From Arthrobacter sp. S41 (GTDB taxonomy: Bacteria > Actinomycetota > Actinomycetes > Actinomycetales > Micrococcaceae): a stretch of 64,000 bases of DNA. The stretch spans positions 310,001 through 374,000 of the forward strand of contig NZ_SIHY01000001.1 of NCBI RefSeq assembly GCF_004320535.1, written 5' to 3'. Below the pieces are notes generated by a model. That model saw only the letters and a program-made list of their open reading frames with translations, searched no databases and was not told where the DNA came from. Position 1 is the stretch's first letter. Every line of letters starts with the position of its first letter. This document shows, one piece after another, positions 34,179 to 44,734 of the stretch. Both the position numbers and the translations under genes were made by a program.

Positions 34179-35774
34179 GTGTCTGACATTAAGCCCATCG
34201 TACTTTTGGCCGAGCAACTCTCTCCTGCAACCGTTGCTGCTCTCGGTCCCGACTTTGAAATTCGTCAGACGGACGGTGCGGACCGCTCCCAGCTTCTTGA
34301 AGCTATCGCTGATGTAGATGCAATTCTGGTTCGTTCCGCTACTCAGGTAGACGCAGAAGCCATCGCCGCAGCAAAGAACCTAAAGGTTATCGCTCGTGCA
34401 GGTGTTGGCCTGGACAACGTGGACATCAAGGCTGCTACGCAGGCCGGTGTCATGGTTGTGAACGCTCCAACCTCCAACATCATCTCGGCTGCTGAATTGA
34501 CCGTTGGCCACATCGTGTCATTGGCTCGTCGAATCCCAGCTGCCAACGCCTCGCTGAAAAGTGGTGCTTGGAAGCGTAGCTCCTACACCGGTGTTGAGCT
34601 GTTTGAGAAGAAGGCCGGCATTATCGGCCTTGGTCGTATCGGCGCTTTGGTCGCAGCTCGCCTGCAGGGCTTCGGTATGGAAATTATTGCTTTTGACCCA
34701 TACATCACTCCAGCACGCGCAGCCCAGCTAGGCGTAACCTTGGTGACTCTGGATGAACTGCTGGAACAGGCTGACTTCATTACCATCCACATGCCTAAGA
34801 CGCCAGAGACCCTGGGCATGCTGGGCAGGGATGCTTTCTCGAAGATGAAGAACACTGCCTACGTAGTCAACGTAGCTCGCGGTGGCTTGGTCGACGAAGA
34901 TGCACTATACGAAGCATTGAAGAATGAAGAAATTGCTGGCGCTGGCATTGACGTGTTCGTCAAGGAGCCAAGCACCGACCTTCCATTCTTTGAGTTTGAG
35001 AACGTCACCGTCACCCCACACCTGGGCGCTTCCACTGATGAGGCTCAGGAAAAGGCCGGCGTATCTGTGGCTAAGTCGGTTCGTCTAGCACTTGCTGGCG
35101 AGCTGGTTCCGGACGCAGTCAACGTTGCCGGTGGCGTCATTGATGAGAACGTACGCCCAGGCATCCCGTTGATCGAAAAGCTTGGTCGTATCTTCAACGC
35201 ACTGACCGCTGGTTCGTTGACCAGCATTGACGTTGAAGTTGCTGGCGAAATCGCCTCACTAGATGTCAAGGCGCTTGAGCTTTCGGCACTCAAGGGTGTC
35301 TTCATGGATGTCGTTTCGGAGCAGGTCTCCTACGTGAACGCTCCAGTGCTTGCGGAACAGCGTGGCGTAGCCACTCGTTTGATCACCACCGCTGACTCGC
35401 CTGAGTACCGCAATCAGCTGACCATCAAGGGTTCAACCAATGAGGGCACGCAACTTGCGGTGTCCGGTACCCTTACCGGTCCTAAGCAGATTGAAAAGCT
35501 GGTTGGCATCAATGGTCACGAAATTGAAATCCCAATTTCTGATCACATGATTGTAGTTCGCTACGCTGACCGCCCAGGTGTTGTAGGTTCCTTAGGCAAC
35601 GTTTTGGGGGAGCAGAGTGTCAACATCGCTGGCATGCAGGTTGCTCGCGATGAGAAGAAGTCTGAGGCCCTGGCCGTAATCAGCATCGACTCTGCGTTGC
35701 CTGCTGGCGTTCTAGACGTAGTTGGCGCTGCGATTGGTGCCAGCGTTGCACGAGAGATCAACCTCGCCGACTAA
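34179..35774 (+). CDS. serA: D-3-phosphoglycerate dehydrogenase
   Basis: 531 residues; first enzyme of serine synthesis, oxidising 3-phosphoglycerate with NAD. The NAD site is GIIGLGRIGALVA at about 147-159, the catalytic arginine lies in VVNVARGGLVDEDAL (about 233), and the histidine in VTPHLGAS (about 281). This is the long actinobacterial form: an intervening (ASB-like) domain at about 320-450 and a C-terminal ACT domain (MIVVRYADRPGVVGSLGNVLGE), the usual site of serine feedback. Start GTG 34179 after AAAGGTG. Codon use is strongly biased, as in highly expressed genes. It ends in a strong terminator. Confidence 0.97.
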   Translation: MSDIKPIVLLAEQLSPATVAALGPDFEIRQTDGADRSQLLEAIADVDAILVRSATQVDAEAIAAAKNLKVIARAGVGLDNVDIKAATQAGVMVVNAPTSNIISAAELTVGHIVSLARRIPAANASLKSGAWKRSSYTGVELFEKKAGIIGLGRIGALVAARLQGFGMEIIAFDPYITPARAAQLGVTLVTLDELLEQADFITIHMPKTPETLGMLGRDAFSKMKNTAYVVNVARGGLVDEDALYEALKNEEIAGAGIDVFVKEPSTDLPFFEFENVTVTPHLGASTDEAQEKAGVSVAKSVRLALAGELVPDAVNVAGGVIDENVRPGIPLIEKLGRIFNALTAGSLTSIDVEVAGEIASLDVKALELSALKGVFMDVVSEQVSYVNAPVLAEQRGVATRLITTADSPEYRNQLTIKGSTNEGTQLAVSGTLTGPKQIEKLVGINGHEIEIPISDHMIVVRYADRPGVVGSLGNVLGEQSVNIAGMQVARDEKKSEALAVISIDSALPAGVLDVVGAAIGASVAREINLAD

Positions 35775-35793
35775 GTATCACTAACCTGAGGCA

Positions 35794-35838
35794 ACCCGCT
35801 CGCTGAACAATTTGTTCGGCGGGCGGGTCCTTTCGTTT
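35794..35838 (+). terminator. Rho-independent terminator of serA
   Basis: A 15-bp stem (35794-35808 with 35814-35828, two G-U pairs) with loop AATTT is followed by CCTTTCGTTT. Confidence 0.8.
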
Positions 35839-36082
35839 GTGGGGAGACTGTGCCCAGGATGAAGTCTAGACAGGCTCGATCAGGACCGGCTCACCTCCGT
35901 CGCCAGCGGGACGGTAGCCGTGGTTGCATGATGATGACTTTCGCCGAACAATTCATAATGCAAACCTTTGGGGAGTTCTAGGTAAACGGAAGATGAATTT
36001 GTGATTGAATTTAGGTTATTCTTAATGAGAAGTCGTTTCATAATTAGCTGACATCTTTTTGTTGGGATAAAATTGATTTGAT

Positions 36083-37099
36083 ATGAAGCCTGAACCAAAA
36101 GACAAAGTAGAGATCGACAAGACGAGTTTCTCGCCGTCGGATACGGCGATCGTGATCGTTACTTACAACCGGTCACACCTGCTTGATCGTCTTCTCTCCA
36201 GTATCCAAGTGATGAATCCGTCGCCAGGTCACGTAGTAATTATTGATAACGACTCAGCGGATGACACGCATGAGATTGTTGCCAAGCACACGAGCGAGCT
36301 GGCTCCAACGGTTATCTATCAAAAACTCGCTACGAACACCGGTGGTTCAGGCGGTTTCCATCACGGCGTGAAAACCGCATATGAACTGGGCGCCTCATGG
36401 ATCTGGATGATGGACGATGACGTAGAGGTCATTCCTGATTCTCTTGGCAAATTAGGCAAGTGGGCGGCGCGGTTCCAGGTTATTCAGGGACGCCGGTACG
36501 ACTACGACGGTAGTGAGTTCTATTGGCAATATCGGATCTCTGACCGTCTTGCCATCCCGATTCCGTTTGCGCCGAGCGACTTTGATATCACTGGATATCG
36601 AGAGATGAACTCCGGGTGCTTCGAAGGCATGTTCATCCACAGGGAAGTGGTCCGTCGTATTGGGCTTCCAGACCCACGGTTCTTCATATATTGGGACGAC
36701 CAGCTCTACGGTTGGTTAGCTTCGAAGATCACCACTTCTGTTATTGTCAATGAGTTTGTTCTCAGGCGTACCCGAGACATTAGGCAACTCGACCTCGGTA
36801 TCAGGCACTTTAACGCGTCAAGCAACGGATACCGGTACTACATCATGCGCAACCGGGCGATTCTCAAACAGTATTATCGCGCTCACGGCGTGTTATTCCC
36901 CGCTCACTTCGCCTTGGGAACAGTGCTGACCTTCGCGAAGGAAATCTTGCGATTAGTACTCGTTGAGAAGACTATCCGCGGGACTTCCAACCTCTTCAGG
37001 GGGCTGCGCGACGGGCGAAAGATAGAAATCGATAGGGCATGGAAACCGATGGCTCCCTTGGCATCAACTGACAACAGTAATCAGCTAAAGAATCATTAG
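36083..37099 (+). CDS. GT2 glycosyltransferase, galactofuranosyltransferase-like
   Basis: 338 residues. GT-A fold family 2: AIVIVTYNRSHLLDRLL, VIIDNDSADDT, NTGGSGGFHHGV, and the metal-binding WMMDDDVEV. A FFIYWDDQLYGWLA acceptor-site motif is like GlfT1 and rhamnosyltransferases. Its convergent neighbour is UDP-galactopyranose mutase, so UDP-galactofuranose is a likely donor. Start ATG 36083 has no ribosome site, and the 230 nt before it are AT-rich. It is the first gene of the island following serA. Galf assignment comes from context and resemblance. Confidence 0.75.
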   Translation: MKPEPKDKVEIDKTSFSPSDTAIVIVTYNRSHLLDRLLSSIQVMNPSPGHVVIIDNDSADDTHEIVAKHTSELAPTVIYQKLATNTGGSGGFHHGVKTAYELGASWIWMMDDDVEVIPDSLGKLGKWAARFQVIQGRRYDYDGSEFYWQYRISDRLAIPIPFAPSDFDITGYREMNSGCFEGMFIHREVVRRIGLPDPRFFIYWDDQLYGWLASKITTSVIVNEFVLRRTRDIRQLDLGIRHFNASSNGYRYYIMRNRAILKQYYRAHGVLFPAHFALGTVLTFAKEILRLVLVEKTIRGTSNLFRGLRDGRKIEIDRAWKPMAPLASTDNSNQLKNH

Positions 37100-37420
37100 A
37101 CAGACGGACTTGCAAAAGAGTCGGGCGCCCTTTGGTATGGGGTGCTCGGCTGTTGGTTTAATGGCTGAAATTGTTTCTCCCGGTGGATGATCCTGAGCTC
37201 GGTGCTAGTCGTCATTGCTAGGTTCGCAGTGAACAAGCGCTGACAAGGTTTTCCATGCCCCGTAAAGGGGACCGGGAGACCAGGACAACCAGTATCAGGA
37301 AAACGCCTTGTGATTGGTGCGGCCTTCGATGCACGGTCGTCATTGTCAGCCGCATTCGCAGCAAGACGCCAAAGATAACTAGCCGTTTGCGTACACGCAG
37401 TCTCTTTCTGGTGCGATGAC
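37100..37420. other. Gene-free gap between GT2 and glf
   Basis: 321 nt between converging genes. A few short open frames on both strands lack ribosome sites and domain-like sequence. No feature supported except the glf terminator at its right end. Confidence 0.4.
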
Positions 37421-37463
37421 AAAAAACGGGGTGTGTTCGCGCTTGAATCGCGAACACACCCCG
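37421..37463 (-). terminator. Strong Rho-independent terminator of glf
   Basis: A perfect 15-bp stem (37427-37441 with 37449-37463) with a 7-nt loop. Reading on the minus strand it is followed by TTTTTT (A6 at 37421-37426). It lies 23 nt past the glf stop. Confidence 0.9.
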
Positions 37464-37485
37464 AAGGCTTAATGCTTAGCTCATA

Positions 37486-38667
<1,182 letters not shown>

Positions 38668-38918
38668 TTATTCATTCGGCAGTAACGAGCTGTCGTATTG
38701 AAGGTTAACGGGAGGTGTACTTAATATAAACAAATTTGCCGGTGGGTCAATTTCAAAGGTGAAGGAATTGGTTTATTGATAATGTGGTTTTTTGCGGCCA
38801 ACGGAAAGTCCGTTTCGGATCGCTCCAGCATAAGAGAATTCGCTGACAAATGGCATCCGGGCCTACAGAAGTACGACGTGGCAATGCGTTAGTTCATGCA
38901 TGATGCGTAAGACAAGGA

Positions 38919-41540
38919 ATGAGGAATTTCCCCTTGGTGGATCCGAAGAATAAGTATGATGTGGCCGTCCTCGGCTGGTGGTACGGCAAGAATTACGGAT
39001 CAATTCTGACCTACTACGGTTTGAACCGTGCCATCGAAAACCTCGGCCATTCGGTTCTCATGGTGCATGAACCTGTCGGCTACAACGGTTTCCGTGTGCA
39101 ATGGCCAAACGAGATCCTGTCAATGGATTTTGCGCGCCGCACCGGATACGAATACACGGATCAGCTCCATTACTCAGATCTGGATCAGCTAAATGAGCTC
39201 GCTGAAACGTTTGTCGTTGGCAGTGACCAGCTGTGGAACCCGCTTATCGGGCGCGTCAACGATGATCTGTTCTTGGACTTTGTCGCACCGGACCGAAACC
39301 GAGTTGCCTACGGCACGTCTTTCGGTAATCGAGGAACTGATAAGTTCAAGCCGGACTTCGTTGAAAAGCACTCGCAGAATCTTCAAAAGTTCAAAGCTAT
39401 CTCTGTACGTGAGAACTATGCAGTGAAGACGGCTAGCGACATCTTTGGCGTCAAAGCAGACCTCGTAGTTGATCCGGTATTCCTTCTGGACCAGGAACAC
39501 TACAGCAAGCTGGCTTCTAAGGCGTCGATCTCACCTGAGGGTGAATACTTGGCAGTGTTCCTTCTGGACCCAACAGAGGAAAAGAAGTCGACGGCAGTAG
39601 CCATCCTTGAAAAAACAGGCTTGGATAAGATCCTCGTGATTTGCAACCCCGATGAGGGACGCTCGGTAGCAGAAGAGATTTGGTCTGATGAACCTCGTGC
39701 AGAGATCATTGCAGCCGACTCACCAGAAAACTTCCTTCGTGCTTACAAAGATGCCAGCTACGTAGTCACCGATAGCTTCCACGGCACAGCGTTCTCGGTA
39801 ATCTTTGAGAAGCCATTCTCATCGATCTACAACAACAAGCGTGGTGCGGACCGATTCAAGAATTTGCTTGCCTCACTCGGATTTGGTGACACTCGCCGCG
39901 TCTATGAAAGTGATACCACTGAGACCGTGAATGAAAATCCAAACGTAACTCGGACCATCGATTTCACCAAGGCTCGCACCTACATCACCAAGGGGCGCAA
40001 GACGTCGCTTGAGTGGCTCAAGGCAGCTTTAGACCCCACGGTAAAGTCGACAGCCGCACTCGAAAACGGCAAGGCCGTTACAGCAGCCGCGGCAGCCAGC
40101 AAGAACAGCCACACCCTGGACCTAGACTTCTCCGCCAACAGCGACGTCTGGTCCATCGACAAGGGCGCAGAGGGCGTTTCACTGAGCGTCGTAAAAGACA
40201 AAGAACTTCGTGGAAAGCACGTTTGGACCAATCTTCCAGAGCCACTTACTCCAGGTTCAAAAAAGCGCATCAAGATTCAGTGGACACCAACCACGCAGAC
40301 TAAGAGCATCAATGTGCACTTACGTAACCCTGAATCCGGAACTTTCCGAGTGATCGGCAAGGCGGCAGTAGCTGCCGGTTCGGGGGGCTTGCGCACCGAT
40401 GAGTTCGAGTTCTCGGTAGCGGAGCCAGGGCTAAGCCAGATCATGCTTGGAGCACTGCACTTCACCGGTCCTAAGGCCGGAGCGCAGGTACACGAAATTT
40501 CGATTTCTGATGCAAAGGGCAAAGTACCGGCACCCAGCGCTCCAGCGGCCAAGAAGTCAGACGAAATTGTGGAAGGTTTCTCCAAGCAGGCACGCCGGCT
40601 GGCCAACCATGACTTTGAGCAGCAAGTTCGTTCCTTTACTCGCGGAAGGTCAGCAGACTCTGTAACTGGGATCCGCGCGCGGATGTTCTTTCATGCGCAC
40701 GCAATTGAAAAGGGACTGACCCATAGCAACTTCCGTCCGGGCTTCGGACGAATTGCCATCCCAGGTCTTGCAAAAGAGATGAATGCTTGGCTATCGCGTG
40801 GTTTGGGCACGGACGACACCATCGTTCAAAGCTCAGCTTCGGTGATGAAGGCCTACTTCGCCCGCAACGAGGAGACCAATACGGATGTCTCTCATTTCCG
40901 AAACTTGTTTTCGGTGGAGTCGCAAGAAGTAATCGCAAAGGGTCAGCTGGGGGAGGGCGGAGCGTTCCCAGCTTCGAAGCACCGCGAAGACCCGGTTGAA
41001 ACGCCTAATGATGACCGTGCATTCATGGAGGTCGTTTACGGGCGTCGCAGCGTACGCGAATTCAACGACACTCCTGTTGATGATTCAGCGATTGCTTCCG
41101 CAGTTCAGATTGCCATGCAGTCACCATCGGTTTGTAGCCGTCAGGGAGCACGTGTTCACCAGTTTGATGATCCAGAGATCATCAAGCAGCTACTTGAAGT
41201 TCAGGGTGGATTCTTTGGATTCAATGCGCCGCCACGCCTGCTCTTGGTCACTGCAGATCTAGATGCTTTCCTCTTCGCACCGGAACGCAATCAGCCCTTC
41301 GTCGATGGCGGGCTGTTCATGATGTCGTTGTTGCTGGGTCTAACCCAAATGGAATTGGGATCATGCCTGCTGAACACAGCCATGGGAGTCGAGAAGGAAC
41401 AGAAGATTCGCAACATTGTTGATCTTCCTGAGAATGAAGTCTTCATCGCCTTTGTTGCTGTCGGTAACTTTGACCAAAGTGTCCTGGTTCCACGCTCAAA
41501 GCGCGTAGAAGCCGACAGCATCCTGAAGCGACATGGCTAA
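38919..41540 (+). CDS. Fusion: polysaccharide pyruvyl transferase + beta domain + nitroreductase-like
   Basis: 873 residues. Residues 1-365 are a polysaccharide pyruvyl transferase (WYGKNYGSILTYYGL, FVVGSDQLWNP, ISVRENYAVK, DSFHGTAFSVIFEKPF), which puts ketal-linked pyruvate on sugars. Residues about 400-540 form an Ig/carbohydrate-binding-like beta domain (KRIKIQWTPTTQTKSINVHLR). Residues about 560-700 are helical (RARMFFHAHAIEKGLTH). Residues about 702-873 are nitroreductase-like (VYGRRSVREFNDTPVDD, QSPSVCSRQGARVHQF, GLTQMELGSCLLNTAM), FMN-dependent in that family. Start ATG 38919 has AAGGA too close; GTG 38936 is not in a better context. It overlaps the following GlfT2-like gene by 8 nt, so both likely act on one galactan. 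Confidence 0.82.
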   Translation: MRNFPLVDPKNKYDVAVLGWWYGKNYGSILTYYGLNRAIENLGHSVLMVHEPVGYNGFRVQWPNEILSMDFARRTGYEYTDQLHYSDLDQLNELAETFVVGSDQLWNPLIGRVNDDLFLDFVAPDRNRVAYGTSFGNRGTDKFKPDFVEKHSQNLQKFKAISVRENYAVKTASDIFGVKADLVVDPVFLLDQEHYSKLASKASISPEGEYLAVFLLDPTEEKKSTAVAILEKTGLDKILVICNPDEGRSVAEEIWSDEPRAEIIAADSPENFLRAYKDASYVVTDSFHGTAFSVIFEKPFSSIYNNKRGADRFKNLLASLGFGDTRRVYESDTTETVNENPNVTRTIDFTKARTYITKGRKTSLEWLKAALDPTVKSTAALENGKAVTAAAAASKNSHTLDLDFSANSDVWSIDKGAEGVSLSVVKDKELRGKHVWTNLPEPLTPGSKKRIKIQWTPTTQTKSINVHLRNPESGTFRVIGKAAVAAGSGGLRTDEFEFSVAEPGLSQIMLGALHFTGPKAGAQVHEISISDAKGKVPAPSAPAAKKSDEIVEGFSKQARRLANHDFEQQVRSFTRGRSADSVTGIRARMFFHAHAIEKGLTHSNFRPGFGRIAIPGLAKEMNAWLSRGLGTDDTIVQSSASVMKAYFARNEETNTDVSHFRNLFSVESQEVIAKGQLGEGGAFPASKHREDPVETPNDDRAFMEVVYGRRSVREFNDTPVDDSAIASAVQIAMQSPSVCSRQGARVHQFDDPEIIKQLLEVQGGFFGFNAPPRLLLVTADLDAFLFAPERNQPFVDGGLFMMSLLLGLTQMELGSCLLNTAMGVEKEQKIRNIVDLPENEVFIAFVAVGNFDQSVLVPRSKRVEADSILKRHG

Positions 41541-43413
41541 TCAACAACTCATCGGTAAGGAGGGTGACACAAGCATGACGTTGCCAGCAACATTTGAATT
41601 GGGACAGACTGAAGGACCTGACATGGCTGATTCCACTACCGCGTACCCTGTACAGCCTGGAATTTGGCTTCAGGCCGGTATTTCCACGGAACAAGAAGCA
41701 CATTTCCATGTCTATGGTCCCGTTGGTATTTCGCTGAGCCGTGGAGTGGCAGAATTTGCGCCTGGTGGCCTACTCTCTACTGGCACTTACTACAACGTGT
41801 TCAATTACGGAAAGTGGAAGAGGATCTGTGGAAATATTCCACTAGAACTTCAGCTTAAAGGCAGCGGACGCTTCCAACTAACAGTCTTCCAAGCCGACCG
41901 TCACAAGTCGTGGCACAAGTTGGTTAGCGAAGTGGTGACCTTAGATGGCTTGTATCGCCATCCAGTCGTAGTAGACGAGGACACACCGGATGAGTCGTTG
42001 CTCTTCTTTGACTTGATGGCATTGCAAGATGGCGAGTTGGAAGATTTTGCGTGGGCCACTACAGCCAAGCCAGTGCGCACCCCGGATCTGATGCTCTCGG
42101 TAACTACCTTCAAGCGGGAAACTGAAGTAGAAGACACGATTTCCCGATTCCGTGAATTCCTTGCCGATTCGGCAATCAAAGAACACATCAGCATGACGGT
42201 GGTGGATAACGGCAATTCGCTCAATGTTGAAGACGGTGGCGGCGTTGAAATCATTGCTAATGAAAATCTGGGCGGTGCTGGCGGATTTACGCGCGGTCTT
42301 TTGCGCGCACGAGAAATCGGTGCAACACATTGCCTGTTCATGGATGACGACGCATCGATCCAGACGGAAGCCTTATCCCGAACATGGTGGCTATTGGCCT
42401 ACGCCCGAGATTCACGTACTGCCGTTGCCGGCGCAATGATCAACGCTTCACACCGTTGGCAGATCTGGGAAAATGGTGCGGAGTTTGATCTGGGATGTAA
42501 GCCTAGATATCACGGATTAGATCTGCGTTCGCGAGATGCAGTCTTCGACATGGAATATGAGACGACTATTCCAGCTCCGGAAGATCTTTACGCCGGTTGG
42601 TGGTTCTTCGCGTTCCCGTTGGACAAGGTGGAACACTTGCCGTTCCCATTCTTTGTTCGTGGAGACGACGTGAGCTTCTCATTGGTCAATGACTTTGACA
42701 TCGTTTCGCTTCCTGGCGTTGCGTCTGTTCAAGAGAATTTCACTGACAAGGCTTCGCCAATGACCTGGTACCTAGATTTCAGAAGCCACCTGGTACACCA
42801 CCTGTCGCTACCAGAAAAGCAACGATCATGGATTGAACTGCAGCAGATGGTGCTGAGCTTCTACCAACGCAACGTCATGCGGTTCCACTACGACACTCTT
42901 TCGGCAATCAACCTTGCCTTTGAAGATGTGCTCCGAGGACCAAAGTTCTTCGATAAGCACGCGGATATGGCAAGACGGCGTTCGGATCTGAAGGCTTTGA
43001 CGAAGCAGGAAGCCTGGAAGCCAGTCGTTGAGCGACCGGAAGAACTTCACGGTGAAAAGTCGCGTCTTGCTAGAGCTCTACTCTTAGCATCGTTGAATGG
43101 ACACTTGTTGCCAATGGGCAAGGAGGCTGACGCTGATTTGACGTTGTCTTCGCCATTTAGGGATGACTACCACAAGGTCTATGGTGCAAAACAGATCACT
43201 TACCTCAATGGAGATCAGTCTTCAGCCTATGTAGTTCGTCGCAGCCAGAAAAAGTTCTGGCGCGAAACCGCACGACTGGTGCGAAACACCATGCGGTTGA
43301 GGGCGACCTACGAAGAGAACCTTCGACTATGGCGCGACGGATACGACCAGTTGACTTCTGACGCTTACTGGACAGAAAAGTTGAATCTAAATCCGTCCAG
43401 ACTGATGAAATAG
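41533..43413 (+). CDS. GlfT2-like galactofuranosyltransferase
   Basis: 626 residues. N-terminal beta-rich domain (about 40-180: GPVGISLSRGV, YNVFNYGKWKRICG), then GT-A family 2 (LSVTTFKRETEVEDTISRF, VVDNGNSLNV, ENLGGAGGFTRGLLRA). Metal-binding CLFMDDDASI is followed by FFVRGDDVSFSLVN and a helical C-terminus (WIELQQMVLSFYQRNVMRFHY). The three-part layout and motifs match bifunctional galactan polymerases of the mycobacterial GlfT2 type, which add Galf residues to a lipid-linked galactan. The start overlaps the upstream fusion gene; an in-frame ATG at 41575 behind GGAGGGTGAC is an alternative start. Followed by a strong terminator. Confidence 0.86.
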   Translation: MANQQLIGKEGDTSMTLPATFELGQTEGPDMADSTTAYPVQPGIWLQAGISTEQEAHFHVYGPVGISLSRGVAEFAPGGLLSTGTYYNVFNYGKWKRICGNIPLELQLKGSGRFQLTVFQADRHKSWHKLVSEVVTLDGLYRHPVVVDEDTPDESLLFFDLMALQDGELEDFAWATTAKPVRTPDLMLSVTTFKRETEVEDTISRFREFLADSAIKEHISMTVVDNGNSLNVEDGGGVEIIANENLGGAGGFTRGLLRAREIGATHCLFMDDDASIQTEALSRTWWLLAYARDSRTAVAGAMINASHRWQIWENGAEFDLGCKPRYHGLDLRSRDAVFDMEYETTIPAPEDLYAGWWFFAFPLDKVEHLPFPFFVRGDDVSFSLVNDFDIVSLPGVASVQENFTDKASPMTWYLDFRSHLVHHLSLPEKQRSWIELQQMVLSFYQRNVMRFHYDTLSAINLAFEDVLRGPKFFDKHADMARRRSDLKALTKQEAWKPVVERPEELHGEKSRLARALLLASLNGHLLPMGKEADADLTLSSPFRDDYHKVYGAKQITYLNGDQSSAYVVRRSQKKFWRETARLVRNTMRLRATYEENLRLWRDGYDQLTSDAYWTEKLNLNPSRLMK

Positions 43414-43444
43414 TTCTCCAGTCTAGAAAGTCGATCAGCCATCA

Positions 43445-43487
43445 AAAACCGGCCCAGAATTGTACTAGGATTCCTTGGGTCGGTTTT
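43445..43487 (+). terminator. Rho-independent terminator after the GlfT2-like gene
   Basis: A 12-bp outer stem AAAACCGGCCCA / TGGGTCGGTTTT (one G-U pair) with an inner GAAT/ATTC stem. It ends in TTTT. Confidence 0.75.
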
Positions 43488-44723
43488 CGACTTTAACAAG
43501 TTCTTCGAATTCTAGCGCGCTGAAACCGAAAAGATGAGGTTTGCCGTTTCGCTGTGCAAACGGATACGGATCAACCAAATTCACGCCTGGAGAACTAAGA
43601 TCGGTTTTGTAACACACCTTCGGAAGTGACCTTGCAATTATTCTTCTGCGCCTAATTGGCTACTGCGTCATCGATGGAACGCGAGAACGGCCGGACGACA
43701 CGTCCTCATTGACCTGTAAAAGACCGAAGCTGCCTGCCACGGTTGCGGGGTAATCGCCGCAGGAATCCAGCCAGACCTATGCGCCGAGTCAAGGGTGGCT
43801 CAGCCTGGGGAAACGATGGCGGACCCGCCGTGAAACTGATTCAGAATATCGTTTCTTCGAGCAGACCAACGATCCGCTCAGATTCCCTACTGGCTAATAG
43901 AGCGAAACGATACTTCTGTAATGGCGGGCTCGTACCTCTACCCGACATGCACGCGGGTACCGTGATTTCGGATATTTGCTACCGTAACCGCGGGCATACA
44001 TCGTTCTAGGCCTCAGAGCTCGAGTACCCAGAAAATCATATTGAGCTATTCGGTTCCGGGGACGATCAACAACCTGAGAATTTCGAAGCTTTCCAAGACA
44101 CTTCGAGAAGATCGTGGACCTCCGATCGTCATCCGTAAGCTGTCAAGTGGGTGTCCAACGCATCTAGCGTGAAATCCGTCACCCCGTGTGGTCAATCGAT
44201 TCCTGATAGCACTTACTTCGAACACCGTGGCCCTGGACACTAGCTCCGTTTATAAACCGGTAACGATCGGCAACATGGATTCACGATGTGAAAAACTACG
44301 AAGCACGAAGTGGCACTCGCCGGCCGATATTTGCAGGCGGGAAAACATGAACGACGTGATTGCTTGCGTTAAAACGTAAAAGTGGACATGTACCTACGAA
44401 TTGCCCTGGGATTCGGGTTGGAAGGATTCCCTTCGGGAAGAAGACAAGCGCTGGAATCAACAGATGATTCTCATTGATAAGACCCGTGACTAGCTTGATC
44501 ATCGGAGTAAACCGGTACTACCTGATCGTTGTCACAGCGAACGCGCTTTACAAAAAAGAGGTCCAAAAAAGAAGTACCTTCATAGGTCATTCTGCATGTC
44601 TCACTGGTTCATCTATGTTCCACAGGACACAGATCAGGCCGATCGTCCGGTGCTGTAACGCGACAACCTCATTGAAGATCAGACTGGTACTATCTCCACA
44701 GCGTCTAAATGAAAAACTGATCC
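43488..44723. other. 1.2-kb region without recognisable genes
   Basis: No frame here has a ribosome site plus a domain-like product; the longest ones are short and low-quality on both strands. It separates the Galf genes from the AT-richer teichoic-acid-type genes. It may be degenerated DNA left by recombination, or a long leader. No transposase or integrase remnant was recognised. Confidence 0.4.
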
Positions 44724-44734
44724 AAGGAGTACTC

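Noticed and set aside
35600-35620. TTTTGGGGGAG inside serA, and other GGGGGAG runs inside metG, ilvE, the NYN gene and the pyruvyltransferase fusion
   Set aside because: They are in-frame Gly-Glu codons inside genes, have no pairing arms and are not at a start codon, so they are not copies of the G5 element.
35880-36098. Short minus-strand frame before the GT2 gene
   Set aside because: Overlaps the GT2 start, no ribosome site, no domain-like sequence.
37096-37457. Minus-strand open frames between the GT2 gene and glf
   Set aside because: No ribosome site, low-quality composition, and they run into the glf terminator.
43743-44502. Short frames on both strands in the gene-free stretch
   Set aside because: No start signals, no family resemblance; left as unexplained sequence.
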